From positions 248,001 through 312,000 of the forward strand of contig CP066204.1 in NCBI GenBank assembly GCA_016237705.1: a DNA stretch of 64,000 nucleotides. Direction: 5' to 3'. Under the pieces are notes generated by a model. The model worked only from the letters and a program-made list of their open reading frames with translations, had not been told where the DNA came from and did no database searches. The position numbers and the translations under genes were made by a program. Shown here in pieces: positions 26,806-35,376 of this stretch (position 1 is its first letter; the number at the start of each line of letters is the position of its first letter). The stretch comes from Aerococcaceae bacterium zg-252. GTDB lineage: Bacteria; Bacillota; Bacilli; Lactobacillales; Aerococcaceae.

Positions 26806-28053
26806 ATGAGCGAAAAAAATACAGAATCATTATTTGATGAATTAGTCAATGAAACAACGACATCAGCAGTCGATGATTTATTAGCGAATCCTTTTGATGA
26901 AAAAGAGAGCGTTTCGAATAATAGTGTACAAAATGACTTATTAGACGCACAAATGTTATCTAAACGTGCGATTACAACTGAAAAATTAATTCATCGTTTG
27001 CCTGAACATCGACAAAAACAAGCCTATGATTTGGCTAAACAAATTGATGAAACGAATATGAATGCCGTTATTGCATACGGTTCAAATGCACAAAAGAAAT
27101 TAAGTGAATTTTCTCATTCTATGTTGATGCAAGTGCAAATGAAAGATACAGGTGAAATTGGCGATGTCTTAACTGATTTAATGCAGCAATTGAATCGCTC
27201 TAATCCACGTGAATTAACGGCAGAACCTAATGTCTTTAAACGTTTATTTGCCAAAGTGAAAACATCGGTTGCTGAAACACAAATTCAATATCAAAAGATT
27301 GGTAGTCAAATTGATAAGGTGGCGATTCGGTTAGAGCGTGAGAAGAATGAGTTGTTAAATGATAATATTATGCTGGAGCAATTATATAATAAAAATAAAG
27401 ATTATTTTGAGGCATTGAATATTTATATCGCTGCTGGAGAAGTAAAAATGCAAGAATTGCAGGAAAAAATTATTCCAGAAGCGATTGAAAAGGCTAAAGA
27501 AAGTAATAGCCAAATGGATGTGCAAATTGTCAATGATTTAAATCAATTTCTTGACCGTTTAGATAAACGTACTCACGATTTACGTTTGACACGTCAAATG
27601 ACGATTCAGCAAGCCCCACAAATCCGTATGATTCAAAATACGAATCAAGCACTCGCTGAAAAGATTCAAGTGTCAGTTCATACAGCGATTCCATTATGGG
27701 AAAATCAAATTACAATTGCTTTAGCATTATTACGTCAACAAAATGCTGCGATTACTCAACGTCAAGTATCTGAAACAACCAATGATTTATTACTACGAAA
27801 TTCTGAAATGTTGAAACAAAGTGCGATTGATACTGCACGTGAATCTGAACGAGGTGTAATTGATATTGAAACCTTACAGAAAACGCAAGCGAATTTGATT
27901 GCAACATTAGAAGAAACCTTGCAAATTCAAACAGAAGGACGTCGTCAGCGTGCCTTAGCAGAACAAGAGTTACAAGCAATGGAATTAGATTTGCGTGATA
28001 AATTAATGCGTATTACATCGGAGCAACAAGCGATGAAACCGAGTGGTGAGTGA
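26806..28053 (+). CDS. TelA-like toxic anion resistance family protein
   Basis: 415-residue, mostly alpha-helical protein of the TelA family. Recognisable stretches are YGSNAQKKLSEFSHSML near residue 90 and the long helical region with LRLTRQMTIQQAPQIRMIQNTN (about 262) and MLKQSAIDTARESERGVIDIETL. Family members were named for tellurite resistance, and some affect tolerance of antimicrobials; the mechanism is not established. It forms a two-gene operon with the XpaC-like gene and ends at a terminator. Confidence 0.88.
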   Translation: MSEKNTESLFDELVNETTTSAVDDLLANPFDEKESVSNNSVQNDLLDAQMLSKRAITTEKLIHRLPEHRQKQAYDLAKQIDETNMNAVIAYGSNAQKKLSEFSHSMLMQVQMKDTGEIGDVLTDLMQQLNRSNPRELTAEPNVFKRLFAKVKTSVAETQIQYQKIGSQIDKVAIRLEREKNELLNDNIMLEQLYNKNKDYFEALNIYIAAGEVKMQELQEKIIPEAIEKAKESNSQMDVQIVNDLNQFLDRLDKRTHDLRLTRQMTIQQAPQIRMIQNTNQALAEKIQVSVHTAIPLWENQITIALALLRQQNAAITQRQVSETTNDLLLRNSEMLKQSAIDTARESERGVIDIETLQKTQANLIATLEETLQIQTEGRRQRALAEQELQAMELDLRDKLMRITSEQQAMKPSGE

Positions 28054-28066
28054 GAATGTAATCAAT

Positions 28067-28125
28067 AAACGACTCTGTGTCGACTAGTAGATTGAACTAG
28101 TTGATGAAGAGTCGTTTTATTTTAC
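28067..28125 (+). terminator. Terminator of the xpaC-telA operon
   Basis: Perfect 10-bp stem AAACGACTCT 28067-28076 / AGAGTCGTTT 28108-28117, with an inner GACTAGT/ACTAGT pairing, followed by TTATTTTA. The end overlaps the 3' end of the convergent regulator gene and may serve it too. Confidence 0.85.
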
Positions 28126-28874
28126 CATAAAATTTCACATTGACTGCCAACGGAGTCTAAAAAAGAATCAGATGGAACAGAATTGGTGATAATGTAGTCA
28201 ATGTGTTGATAATTTGCAAGCTTAAAATAATGAGAAGTATTAAATTTTGTATTATCGGCTAATAGTATATTAGTGTCTGAATTTTCAATCATTTTCTTTT
28301 TAATTAAAGCTTGTTCAGGATTAGCTTCATATATACCGAAGCGATCTAAGCCACGGCAGCTAAAAATTGCTAAATCAGCGTGAAAATTATCAAGGAAAGT
28401 AGTAGCGAAATTACCCAGAGAAGATTGGGTATTGTAATTGATGTATCCTCCAGCAAAGTAAAGTGACACATTATCCATATTACATAATGTTAAGGCCGAA
28501 ACTAAACCATTTGTAATAATCCTTAAATTGGTATATTTTTCAAGATGTGGAATTAGATTGGCTGCGGTAGTAGAACTATCTAAGAAAATTGATAAATTAT
28601 TGGTTAAAAAAGTAGCAGCAATATCTGAAATAATTTCCTTAGAGCATGACTGTTCTGTTTTACGGGTATGATAGCTGAATTCAATATTGCTATCACTGGC
28701 TAATTGTACTTCGCCATGTGTGCGAATGATTTTCCCATCTTTCTCTAGCTTTATAAGTTCTCGTCTTAATGTAGAAGTGCTGCAAAATAATTGTTGTTCT
28801 AAATATTTGGTCGTTGTAAATTTTTTTGCTTGTAGAATTTTCAAAATTTGTAATCGTCTTTCAATTGCCGGCAT
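28122..28874 (-). CDS. DeoR-family transcriptional regulator of the fucose locus
   Basis: 250 residues. N-terminal winged HTH (ERRLQILKILQAKKFTTTKYLEQQLFCSTSTLRREL) and a C-terminal DeoR effector domain with IFLDSSTTAANLIPHL, the RIITNGL segment and LLADNTKFN, which bind phosphorylated sugars in related repressors. An in-frame GTG at 28883 abuts the AAAGGAG site; the ATG at 28874 has correct spacing and is my choice. It is divergent from fucA and is probably the fucose repressor, responding to a fucose pathway phosphate such as fuculose 1-phosphate; the ligand is inferred. Confidence 0.85.
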   Translation of the reverse strand: MPAIERRLQILKILQAKKFTTTKYLEQQLFCSTSTLRRELIKLEKDGKIIRTHGEVQLASDSNIEFSYHTRKTEQSCSKEIISDIAATFLTNNLSIFLDSSTTAANLIPHLEKYTNLRIITNGLVSALTLCNMDNVSLYFAGGYINYNTQSSLGNFATTFLDNFHADLAIFSCRGLDRFGIYEANPEQALIKKKMIENSDTNILLADNTKFNTSHYFKLANYQHIDYIITNSVPSDSFLDSVGSQCEILW

Positions 28875-29045
28875 TTTAAACACTCCTTTATTTTGATGTT
28901 AATGAGCTGAAATGACGTCCTCTTTATGAGCTTGTTTTAGTGCTTAAGGCAAGTAATTTATACTTACACAATATTGTCTCGTGGTTCATTTCGGTTTGCT
29001 CACTTTATCACTATTTTTGATAAATCATACTTGTTAGCTAAAAAA

Positions 29046-29063
29046 CATGAACATTTATGAACA
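29046..29063 (+). promoter_or_regulatory. Direct repeat, candidate DeoR-type operator
   Basis: ATGAACA occurs twice, 10 bp apart (29047-29053 and 29057-29063), about 60-75 bp before the fucA promoter -35 box. Direct repeats of this kind are used by DeoR-family repressors. No binding data; position between the divergent regulator and operon is the main support. Confidence 0.4.
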
Positions 29064-29076
29064 AATATAAATAAAT

Positions 29077-29090
29077 TATAACCGCTTTCA
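29077..29090 (+). promoter_or_regulatory. Candidate cre site (CcpA) for the fucose operon
   Basis: TATAACCGCTTTCA matches the cre consensus TGWAANCGNTNWCA at every defined position except the second. It lies 30 bp upstream of the -35 box, in the shared divergent region, so carbon catabolite control of the operon or its repressor is plausible. Confidence 0.55.
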
Positions 29091-29119
29091 TCGAAAAACA
29101 CCAGCTTTTTGACCACCCA

Positions 29120-29148
29120 TTGTAAATATTACGACTATTTGTTATATT
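29120..29148 (+). promoter_or_regulatory. Promoter of the fucose operon
   Basis: TTGTAA at 29120-29125 and TATATT at 29143-29148 with a 17-bp spacer, 24 bp before the fucA ATG. The 289-298 bp divergent gap otherwise holds the direct repeat and cre site and is AT-rich. Confidence 0.7.
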
Positions 29149-29172
29149 CTGAATAAAGAAAGGGATGAGATT

Positions 29173-29895
29173 ATGACGGAATCTGAACAAATTATTCGTG
29201 AACAAATATGCGATGTGTGCCATAAAATGTGGCAATTAGGCTGGGTAGCGGCGAATGATGGGAATGTTTCAGTGCGATTGAACGAGAATGAACTTTTAGC
29301 GACGCCTACTGGAATGAGCAAAAGTTTTATTACACCGGAAAAATTAGTGAAGTTGAATATGAAGGGAGAAATCCTGGAGGCACAAGAGGGGTATCGTCCG
29401 TCGAGTGAAATAAAAATGCATATTCGTTGTTATGAGGAGCGCTCTGATGTTAAAGCAGTGGTACATGCTCATCCACCGATTGCAACAAGTTTTGCTTTAG
29501 CGCATATTCCATTGGATACGTATTCATTAATTGAAAGCGCTATTGTGATTGGGTCTGTGCCAATTACACCATTTGGAGTTCCGAGTACAATGGAAGTTCC
29601 AGATGCTATTACACCATATTTACCAGATCATGATGTTATGTTATTGGAAAATCATGGAGCATTGGCAGTTGGTAGCGATGTGATTACCGCATTTTATCGT
29701 ATGGAAACATTAGAATTAGTAGCGAAATCTACTTTCCATGCACGAATGTTATTATCGACAAAGGGACTTGAGGAGAAAGAAATTCCGCGTGAAACATTAG
29801 AACGCTTGTTTAATATGCGTGCAAATTATAAAGTAACCGGAACACATCCTGGTTATCGGAAATATAATGCCGATGGTACAGTAAAAGAAGATTAA
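29173..29895 (+). CDS. fucA: L-fuculose-phosphate aldolase
   Basis: Class II zinc aldolase that splits L-fuculose 1-phosphate into dihydroxyacetone phosphate and L-lactaldehyde. 240 residues, somewhat longer than the E. coli enzyme (about 215). Zinc ligands are visible in VVHAHPP and LLENHGALA, with the GNVSVR and TPTGMSKS substrate loops and an acidic residue in SLIESA. It is first in the operon, just before fucI. The C-terminal extension (GTHPGYRKYNADGTVKED) is characteristic of some Firmicutes homologues. Confidence 0.92.
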   Translation: MTESEQIIREQICDVCHKMWQLGWVAANDGNVSVRLNENELLATPTGMSKSFITPEKLVKLNMKGEILEAQEGYRPSSEIKMHIRCYEERSDVKAVVHAHPPIATSFALAHIPLDTYSLIESAIVIGSVPITPFGVPSTMEVPDAITPYLPDHDVMLLENHGALAVGSDVITAFYRMETLELVAKSTFHARMLLSTKGLEEKEIPRETLERLFNMRANYKVTGTHPGYRKYNADGTVKED

Positions 29896-29919
29896 AAAAA
29901 TAGTAAGGAGTGTATCAAA

Positions 29920-31686
29920 ATGACAAATTATCCAAAAATTGGTATTCGACCAACGATTGATGGTCGCCGTAATGGTGTACGTGAATCATTAGAAGAACAA
30001 ACAATGAATATGGCAAAAAGTGTAGCAGAATTAATTTCAGCTAACTTAAAATATCCAGATGGTACGCCAGTAGAATGTGTGATTTCACCTTCTACGATTG
30101 GACGTGTTCCTGAAGCTGCTGCATCTCATGAATTATTTAAACGTTCCAATATTTGTGGAACGATTACAGTGACACCTTGTTGGTGCTATGGTTCTGAAAC
30201 AATGGATATGTCACCAGATATTCCACATGCTATTTGGGGCTTTAATGGAACAGAACGTCCAGGTGCTGTATATTTAGCAGCAGTATTAGCATCTCATGCA
30301 CAAAAAGGAATTCCAGCATTTGGTATTTATGGTAAAGATGTTAAGGATTCAACTGATACTGAGATTCCTGAAGATGTTCGTGAAAAAATCTTACGCTATG
30401 TGCGAGCTGCTATTTCGAAGGGTATTATGCGAGATAAGTCATATCTATCCATGGGAAATGTTTCTATGGGTATTGGAGGCTCAATCGTTGATGCCGATTT
30501 CTTCCAAGAATATTTAGGTATGCGAAATGAATATATTGATATGTCAGAATTTATTCGTCGTTTGGAAGAAGGTATCTATGACCATGAAGAATATGAACGT
30601 GCACTTGCATGGGTGAAAGAACATGTTAAAGAGGGAATCGATCGAAATCGTGAAGATTTAGTTCTTTCAGCTGAAGAAAAAGAAAGACAATGGGAATTCG
30701 TTGTTAAGATGTTTATTATTGGTCGTGATTTAATGATTGGTAATCCACGTTTAGCAGAATTAGGATTTGTTGAAGAATCTGTGGGTCATAATGCTATTGT
30801 GGGAGGATTCCAAGGACAACGTCAATGGACAGACCACTTCCCAAATGGGGACTTTATGGAAACTTTATTGAATTCTCAATATGATTGGAACGGTATTCGT
30901 AATCCATATATTTTCGCAACCGAAAATGATGCATTAAATGGTGTAACGATGTTATTTAACTATTTATTAACCAATACACCTCAAATTTTTGCAGATGTTA
31001 GAACATACTGGTCACCTGAAGCAGTTGAACGTGTAACAGGTCATAAAGTTGAGGGGCATGCTGAAAATGGATTCTTACATTTAATTAATTCTGGTTCATG
31101 TACATTGGATGGGACAGGTCAAGCGAGTCGTGACGGTGAACCTGTGATGAAACCGTATTGGGAATTATCTGAAGATGAAGCAAAAGCAATGTATGAAAAT
31201 ACAGTATTTCCTGCAGCTAATCGTGAGTACTTCCGTGGTGGAGGTTTCTCAACACGTTTCTTAACTAAAGGTGGTATGCCAGTAACAATGGCACGCTTGA
31301 ATTTCTTAAAAGGCGTTGGTCCAGTATTACAAATTGCAGAAGGCTATACATTGGAGTTGCCGGAAGAAGTACATAATACATTAGACATGCGTACTGATCC
31401 AGGTTGGCCAACAACTTGGTTTGCTCCACGTTTAACAGGAAAAGGTGCATTTAAATCAGTTTATGATGTGATGAATAATTGGGGTGCAAACCATGGTGCG
31501 ATTTCATATGGACATATCGGAGCGGATTTAATTACATTGGCATCAATGCTACGTATTCCGGTTAATATGCACAATGTCCCAGAAGAAGATATTTTCCGTC
31601 CAAAAGATTGGTCATTGTATGGTACCGAAAACTTGGAAGCTGCAGATTATCGTGCGTGCAAAACATTAGGTCCAGTGTACAAGTAG
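29920..31686 (+). CDS. fucI: L-fucose isomerase
   Basis: Converts L-fucose to L-fuculose (Mn-dependent, also acts on D-arabinose). 588 residues, the family length. N-terminal [20 protein letters not shown], then [21 protein letters not shown]-type region ([20 protein letters not shown]), and the C-terminal [15 protein letters not shown] and NHGAISYGH segments. It follows fucA by 24 bp. A hairpin separates it from the next gene. Confidence 0.97.
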   Translation: MTNYPKIGIRPTIDGRRNGVRESLEEQTMNMAKSVAELISANLKYPDGTPVECVISPSTIGRVPEAAASHELFKRSNICGTITVTPCWCYGSETMDMSPDIPHAIWGFNGTERPGAVYLAAVLASHAQKGIPAFGIYGKDVKDSTDTEIPEDVREKILRYVRAAISKGIMRDKSYLSMGNVSMGIGGSIVDADFFQEYLGMRNEYIDMSEFIRRLEEGIYDHEEYERALAWVKEHVKEGIDRNREDLVLSAEEKERQWEFVVKMFIIGRDLMIGNPRLAELGFVEESVGHNAIVGGFQGQRQWTDHFPNGDFMETLLNSQYDWNGIRNPYIFATENDALNGVTMLFNYLLTNTPQIFADVRTYWSPEAVERVTGHKVEGHAENGFLHLINSGSCTLDGTGQASRDGEPVMKPYWELSEDEAKAMYENTVFPAANREYFRGGGFSTRFLTKGGMPVTMARLNFLKGVGPVLQIAEGYTLELPEEVHNTLDMRTDPGWPTTWFAPRLTGKGAFKSVYDVMNNWGANHGAISYGHIGADLITLASMLRIPVNMHNVPEEDIFRPKDWSLYGTENLEAADYRACKTLGPVYK

Positions 31687-31713
31687 AGAGTTGTTGAAGT
31701 ATATGTGACGTAA

Positions 31714-31758
31714 GAGAAAGTGGGATAGCGTGTATTTGGTTAGAAATTCCACTTTCTC
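31714..31758 (+). other. Intercistronic hairpin after fucI
   Basis: Perfect 10-bp stem GAGAAAGTGG 31714-31723 / CCACTTTCTC 31749-31758, extended by a GTAA/TTAC pair (31710-31713 and 31763-31766 region). No T-run follows, so it looks more like an mRNA stability or processing element than a terminator. Confidence 0.6.
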
Positions 31759-31798
31759 CTCGTTACGATGATGATGTTTAGTAAAAGGAGCTATTAAA

Positions 31799-32101
31799 AT
31801 GACAAAGACCATTATTTTATCCTGTATCGGTGGATTAACAACAAGTATGTTAGTAGAACGTATTCATGAAGTTGTTTTGAAAGATCAACTAGATGTTGTC
31901 GTTTATTCAGTTGGAATTACAGGAATTGATACTTTAAAAAATGTAGATGTTTTATTATTAGGACCTCAATTAGCTTATTTAAAAGATAAAACAAAAGCAA
32001 AATTAAATATTCCAGTAGATGTTATTTCAGACGAAGACTTTGAATTAATGCAAGGGGAAAATGTTTTGAATCAAGCCTTGACTTTAATGGGAGATAAATA
32101 A
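31799..32101 (+). CDS. PTS lactose/cellobiose-type IIB protein (orphan)
   Basis: 100 residues. The start TKTIILSCIGGLTTSMLVERI is the phosphocysteine loop of lactose/cellobiose-family IIB proteins, with C9 as the phosphorylated residue. The rest has the alternating beta-alpha pattern, including VDVLLLGPQLAYL and NIPVDVIS. It is followed 1 bp later by a matching IIA, but no IIC permease is in the window, and the locus has a complete ABC importer instead. The pair may be regulatory or may serve a IIC elsewhere. Confidence 0.85.
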   Translation: MTKTIILSCIGGLTTSMLVERIHEVVLKDQLDVVVYSVGITGIDTLKNVDVLLLGPQLAYLKDKTKAKLNIPVDVISDEDFELMQGENVLNQALTLMGDK

Positions 32102-32102
32102 T

Positions 32103-32456
32103 ATGTCAGCAGACATTGAACAACAATTAATGCGATTGATTGTATTAAGCGGTAAAGCAATGGGGCAAGGGCTTAATACGATAATGAGTGATTATAATAA
32201 TCAGCAGGCTTGGGACGAAGTAAAAAAATATGTCAACCAAGCACATGATGTTCAAACGGCTTTAATTGAACGAGAAGTTCGTGGAGAAAATATAGAAGTC
32301 AGTTTATTAGCCGTTCATGCACAAGATCATTTTATGAATAGTCATTTTTTAACACAAATTGGAGAGTTATTATTAGAACAGCAGAAGCATATTCATTTGT
32401 TAGAGGAACGTCTGGTAGTTTTAGAAGAACAGCTTTCTGTAAGAAAAAATGATTAA
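32103..32456 (+). CDS. PTS lactose/cellobiose-type IIA protein (orphan)
   Basis: 117-residue helical protein. LLAVHAQDHFMNSHFL carries the phospho-histidine (H72) and the conserved D75/H76 of the LacF/CelC IIA family. The C-terminal helix (about 88-112) is coiled-coil-like, as in the trimeric family members. The gene ends 48 bp before the sugar ABC ATPase gene. All key catalytic residues appear intact, so it is probably functional. Confidence 0.88.
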   Translation: MSADIEQQLMRLIVLSGKAMGQGLNTIMSDYNNQQAWDEVKKYVNQAHDVQTALIEREVRGENIEVSLLAVHAQDHFMNSHFLTQIGELLLEQQKHIHLLEERLVVLEEQLSVRKND

Positions 32457-32504
32457 TCATATTAAGATAACTTTGGTCGAATGAGAGAAGGTAAGGTGAA
32501 GTAA

Positions 32505-33998
32505 GTGGAACAACGTGTCATCTTAGAAATGAAAAATATAGTGAAATCGTTTGGTCCAGTTAAAGCGTTGAAAGGCGTAAATTTAGATTTGCGTCCAGGT
32601 GAAGTACATGCCTTAATGGGTGAGAACGGAGCCGGAAAATCAACATTAATGAAAGTATTAACTGGAATTTATAGTGCTGATGAGGGCACAATTATTTATA
32701 ATGGGCAACAAGTTCGATTCTCCAAGCCAATTGAGGCGATGGATGCAGGGATTGTAATTGTACATCAAGAATTAAATATGATGAATCATCTTACAGTTGC
32801 GCAAAATATATTTATTGGTAGAGAGAAGAAAAAAGGTATTTTATTAGATGATAATGAAAGCGTTAAACAGACGCAGGAATTATTCAAATTATTGAAATTA
32901 AATATTAATCCTAATGAAAAAGCAGGGAATTTAACGGTTGGTAAACAACAAATGGTAGAAATTGCTAAAGCATTGTCGATGAATGCAAAAATCATTGTGT
33001 TTGATGAACCGACGGCAGCATTAACCGAATCTGAGATTAATGAGTTATTTGCAATTATCGCTGATTTGCGTCAAAAAGGTGTAGGAATAGTCTATATTTC
33101 ACATCGTATGGATGAAATAGCTCGTATTACCGATCGTGTGACGGTCATGCGTGACGGTGAATATGTTGGTACGGTAAATACACGTGAAACGACAAAAGAC
33201 GATATTATTTCAATGATGGTTGGTCGCACAATCTACGAAGATCCTAAAGAATGTTCAACCGTTCCGGAGGGTGCACCAATTGTATTAAAAGTTGAAAATT
33301 TAAATTCAGGCAATGCAGTAAAAAATGTTAGCTTTGAATTGCGAAAAGGCGAAATACTAGGCTTTTCAGGATTAATGGGTGCAGGTCGTACAGAAGTAGC
33401 TAGATTAATTTTTGGTGCGGACAAAAAAGATAGTGGTACGATTACAGTGAATGGAACGGTAGTCGATATAAAAACACCACAAGATGCGATTAAAGCAGGT
33501 ATTGGGTATTTGTCAGAGGACCGCAAGCAATTTGGTTGTATTGTCGATATGACAATTGCGAATAATACTGTTATGACAAATTTAGATAAATATGTTCAAG
33601 GTGGATTAATCAATGATAAGAAAATTGTTGAAGTGAGTGATCACTTTGTTAAACAATTGCGGACAAAAACACCGTCATCCAAACAATTAATTCGTAATTT
33701 ATCTGGTGGAAATCAGCAAAAAGTTGTTATTGCGAAATGGTTGGAGCAAGATAGTGATATTTTAATATTTGATGAACCTACTCGAGGAATTGATGTCGGC
33801 GCTAAAAGTGAAATCTACAAATTAATGAATGATTTAGCAGCAAGCGGTAAGTCAATCATTATGATTTCTTCTGAATTAACTGAAATTTTACGTATGAGCG
33901 ATAGAATTGTGGTTATGTGTGAGGGACGTAAAACAGGTGAGCTAGATATTAGTGAAGCGACACAAGAACGTATTTTAGCATTAGCAACCGATCGGTAA
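32505..33998 (+). CDS. Ribose-type sugar ABC transporter ATP-binding protein, probably L-fucose
   Basis: 497-residue tandem ATPase of the RbsA/MglA/AraG type. First half: GENGAGKSTLMK, IVHQELNMM, LTVGKQQMVEIAKAL, IIVFDEPTAAL. Second half has the degenerate Walker A GLMGAGRTE and LSGGNQQKVVIAKWL, ILIFDEPTRGID. The start codon is GTG. Substrate is inferred from its place between the fucose isomerase and kinase genes; it could carry another deoxy sugar. Confidence 0.9.
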   Translation: MEQRVILEMKNIVKSFGPVKALKGVNLDLRPGEVHALMGENGAGKSTLMKVLTGIYSADEGTIIYNGQQVRFSKPIEAMDAGIVIVHQELNMMNHLTVAQNIFIGREKKKGILLDDNESVKQTQELFKLLKLNINPNEKAGNLTVGKQQMVEIAKALSMNAKIIVFDEPTAALTESEINELFAIIADLRQKGVGIVYISHRMDEIARITDRVTVMRDGEYVGTVNTRETTKDDIISMMVGRTIYEDPKECSTVPEGAPIVLKVENLNSGNAVKNVSFELRKGEILGFSGLMGAGRTEVARLIFGADKKDSGTITVNGTVVDIKTPQDAIKAGIGYLSEDRKQFGCIVDMTIANNTVMTNLDKYVQGGLINDKKIVEVSDHFVKQLRTKTPSSKQLIRNLSGGNQQKVVIAKWLEQDSDILIFDEPTRGIDVGAKSEIYKLMNDLAASGKSIIMISSELTEILRMSDRIVVMCEGRKTGELDISEATQERILALATDR

Positions 33999-34101
33999 GA
34001 AAAGTAGTGAATGTAATCAACGATTTTTCAACTAGATGATAGGTAGTTTGAATCAATCAGAATAATAATAGAACTATCTAAATTTTAAACCTATTTAAAA
34101 C

Positions 34102-34238
34102 ATCGTGTGACAACGAGTATTTTGAAATGAGTTACTTGAACATAATATGTAAGGGAAACGAATTATTGGGGTCAAAAGTACTAGTAATTTAAGCATTTTG
34201 TGAAGTAGTCGCCATTTCAGCTTGTTGGAGTCAGAATA
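34102..34238 (+). repeat. Structured intergenic repeat, copy E
   Basis: About 137 bp within the 253-bp gap between the ATPase and permease genes. Left end CATCGTGTGACAACGAG...TTTTGAAATGA, right end GCCATTTCAGCTTGTTGGAGTCAGAATA (split here only for length). Ends pair (CAACGAG with CTTGTTG; TGAAATG with CATTTCA). It matches copy B and, in reverse orientation, copy F. It ends 13 bp before the permease ATG. The remaining part of the gap (33999-34101) shows nothing clear. Confidence 0.65.
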
Positions 34239-34251
34239 AGGAGCAAGTATT

Positions 34252-35238
34252 ATGGAAAACAATGAAAATTTGTCATTATTTAAGAAAATAGAAAAAACGA
34301 TGGGATTACAAAAATTAATTGCGTTAATTGCCTTAATCGTTATTTTTAGTTTTTTTGCCGTATCAAGTGAATCATTTCGATCATTTGATACAGTTGTAAG
34401 TATTATGGATGCATCCTACTATATTGGTTTTTTAGCAATAGGTGTGACGTTTGTTATTATCACAGGTGGGATTGATTTATCATTAGGGACAGTCATGATG
34501 TGCTCGACTATTATCGGTGGAGTGTTACATACGAAAATGGGATGGCCATTATGGTTGGCTCTGTTAGCAATTTTAGTTATAGGAGGTGTATTTGGTCTAT
34601 TTAATGGAATAATGGTTGCAAAATTTGGTTTACCGCCATTTATTGCAACTTTAGGAACAATGATGGTGACACGTGGTCTATCTTCAATTGTATCCAATGT
34701 GCAAAGTGTGACATTCCCATTACGCAGCTCAGATGATGGTTGGTATAAAAATATTTTTAGAACACAAAATAATTTTCCAACTGGATTAATTGTTTTAACA
34801 GTTATAGCAATTACAGCAGCAATTGTGTTAAATAAAACAAAAATTGGACGTTATATTTTTGCAATCGGAAGCAATAAAGAAGCAACACGTTTATCAGGAG
34901 TCGATGTTGTTAAGTGGGAAACAATTGCATATTTAATTAGTGGTTTATTAGCTGGTTTAGCAGGTATTGCCTATGCTGCTACTTACTCAACTATTTTACC
35001 GGGAACTGGTAATGGTTTTGAGTTAGATGCGATTGCAGGTGTTGTAGTCGGTGGGACTTCACTTTCTGGTGGGGTTGGTTCAATCTTAGGAACAGTTATC
35101 GGTGTGTTCATTATGTCTGTCTTAAAAATCGGTTTACCATACATTGATTTACAACCACATTATCAATTGTTCATCACTGGTTTCGTTGTAATTGTGGCAG
35201 TATATTCAGATATTCTTATCCGTAAAAATAAAAAATAA
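34252..35238 (+). CDS. Ribose-type sugar ABC transporter permease, probably L-fucose
   Basis: 328 residues, RbsC family, with roughly eight to ten hydrophobic helices. Conserved GGIDLSLGTVM (near 74), GLFNGIMVAKFGLPPFIATLGTM and GVVVGGTSLSGGVGS are present. A structured repeat separates it from the ATPase gene, although they must be made in balanced amounts. RBS AAGGAG. Confidence 0.92.
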   Translation: MENNENLSLFKKIEKTMGLQKLIALIALIVIFSFFAVSSESFRSFDTVVSIMDASYYIGFLAIGVTFVIITGGIDLSLGTVMMCSTIIGGVLHTKMGWPLWLALLAILVIGGVFGLFNGIMVAKFGLPPFIATLGTMMVTRGLSSIVSNVQSVTFPLRSSDDGWYKNIFRTQNNFPTGLIVLTVIAITAAIVLNKTKIGRYIFAIGSNKEATRLSGVDVVKWETIAYLISGLLAGLAGIAYAATYSTILPGTGNGFELDAIAGVVVGGTSLSGGVGSILGTVIGVFIMSVLKIGLPYIDLQPHYQLFITGFVVIVAVYSDILIRKNKK

Positions 35239-35376
35239 TCAAACGAATCATGGTTATTAAAATAGAGTAAATAACTAAAATGATTTTACGACATAGAATT
35301 GTTGGAATAAGGTCATGATGAGTAGCAAATTGATAAGATTTAAAGCAATAAAAAGAACGAAAGAGGAGAATTTATT

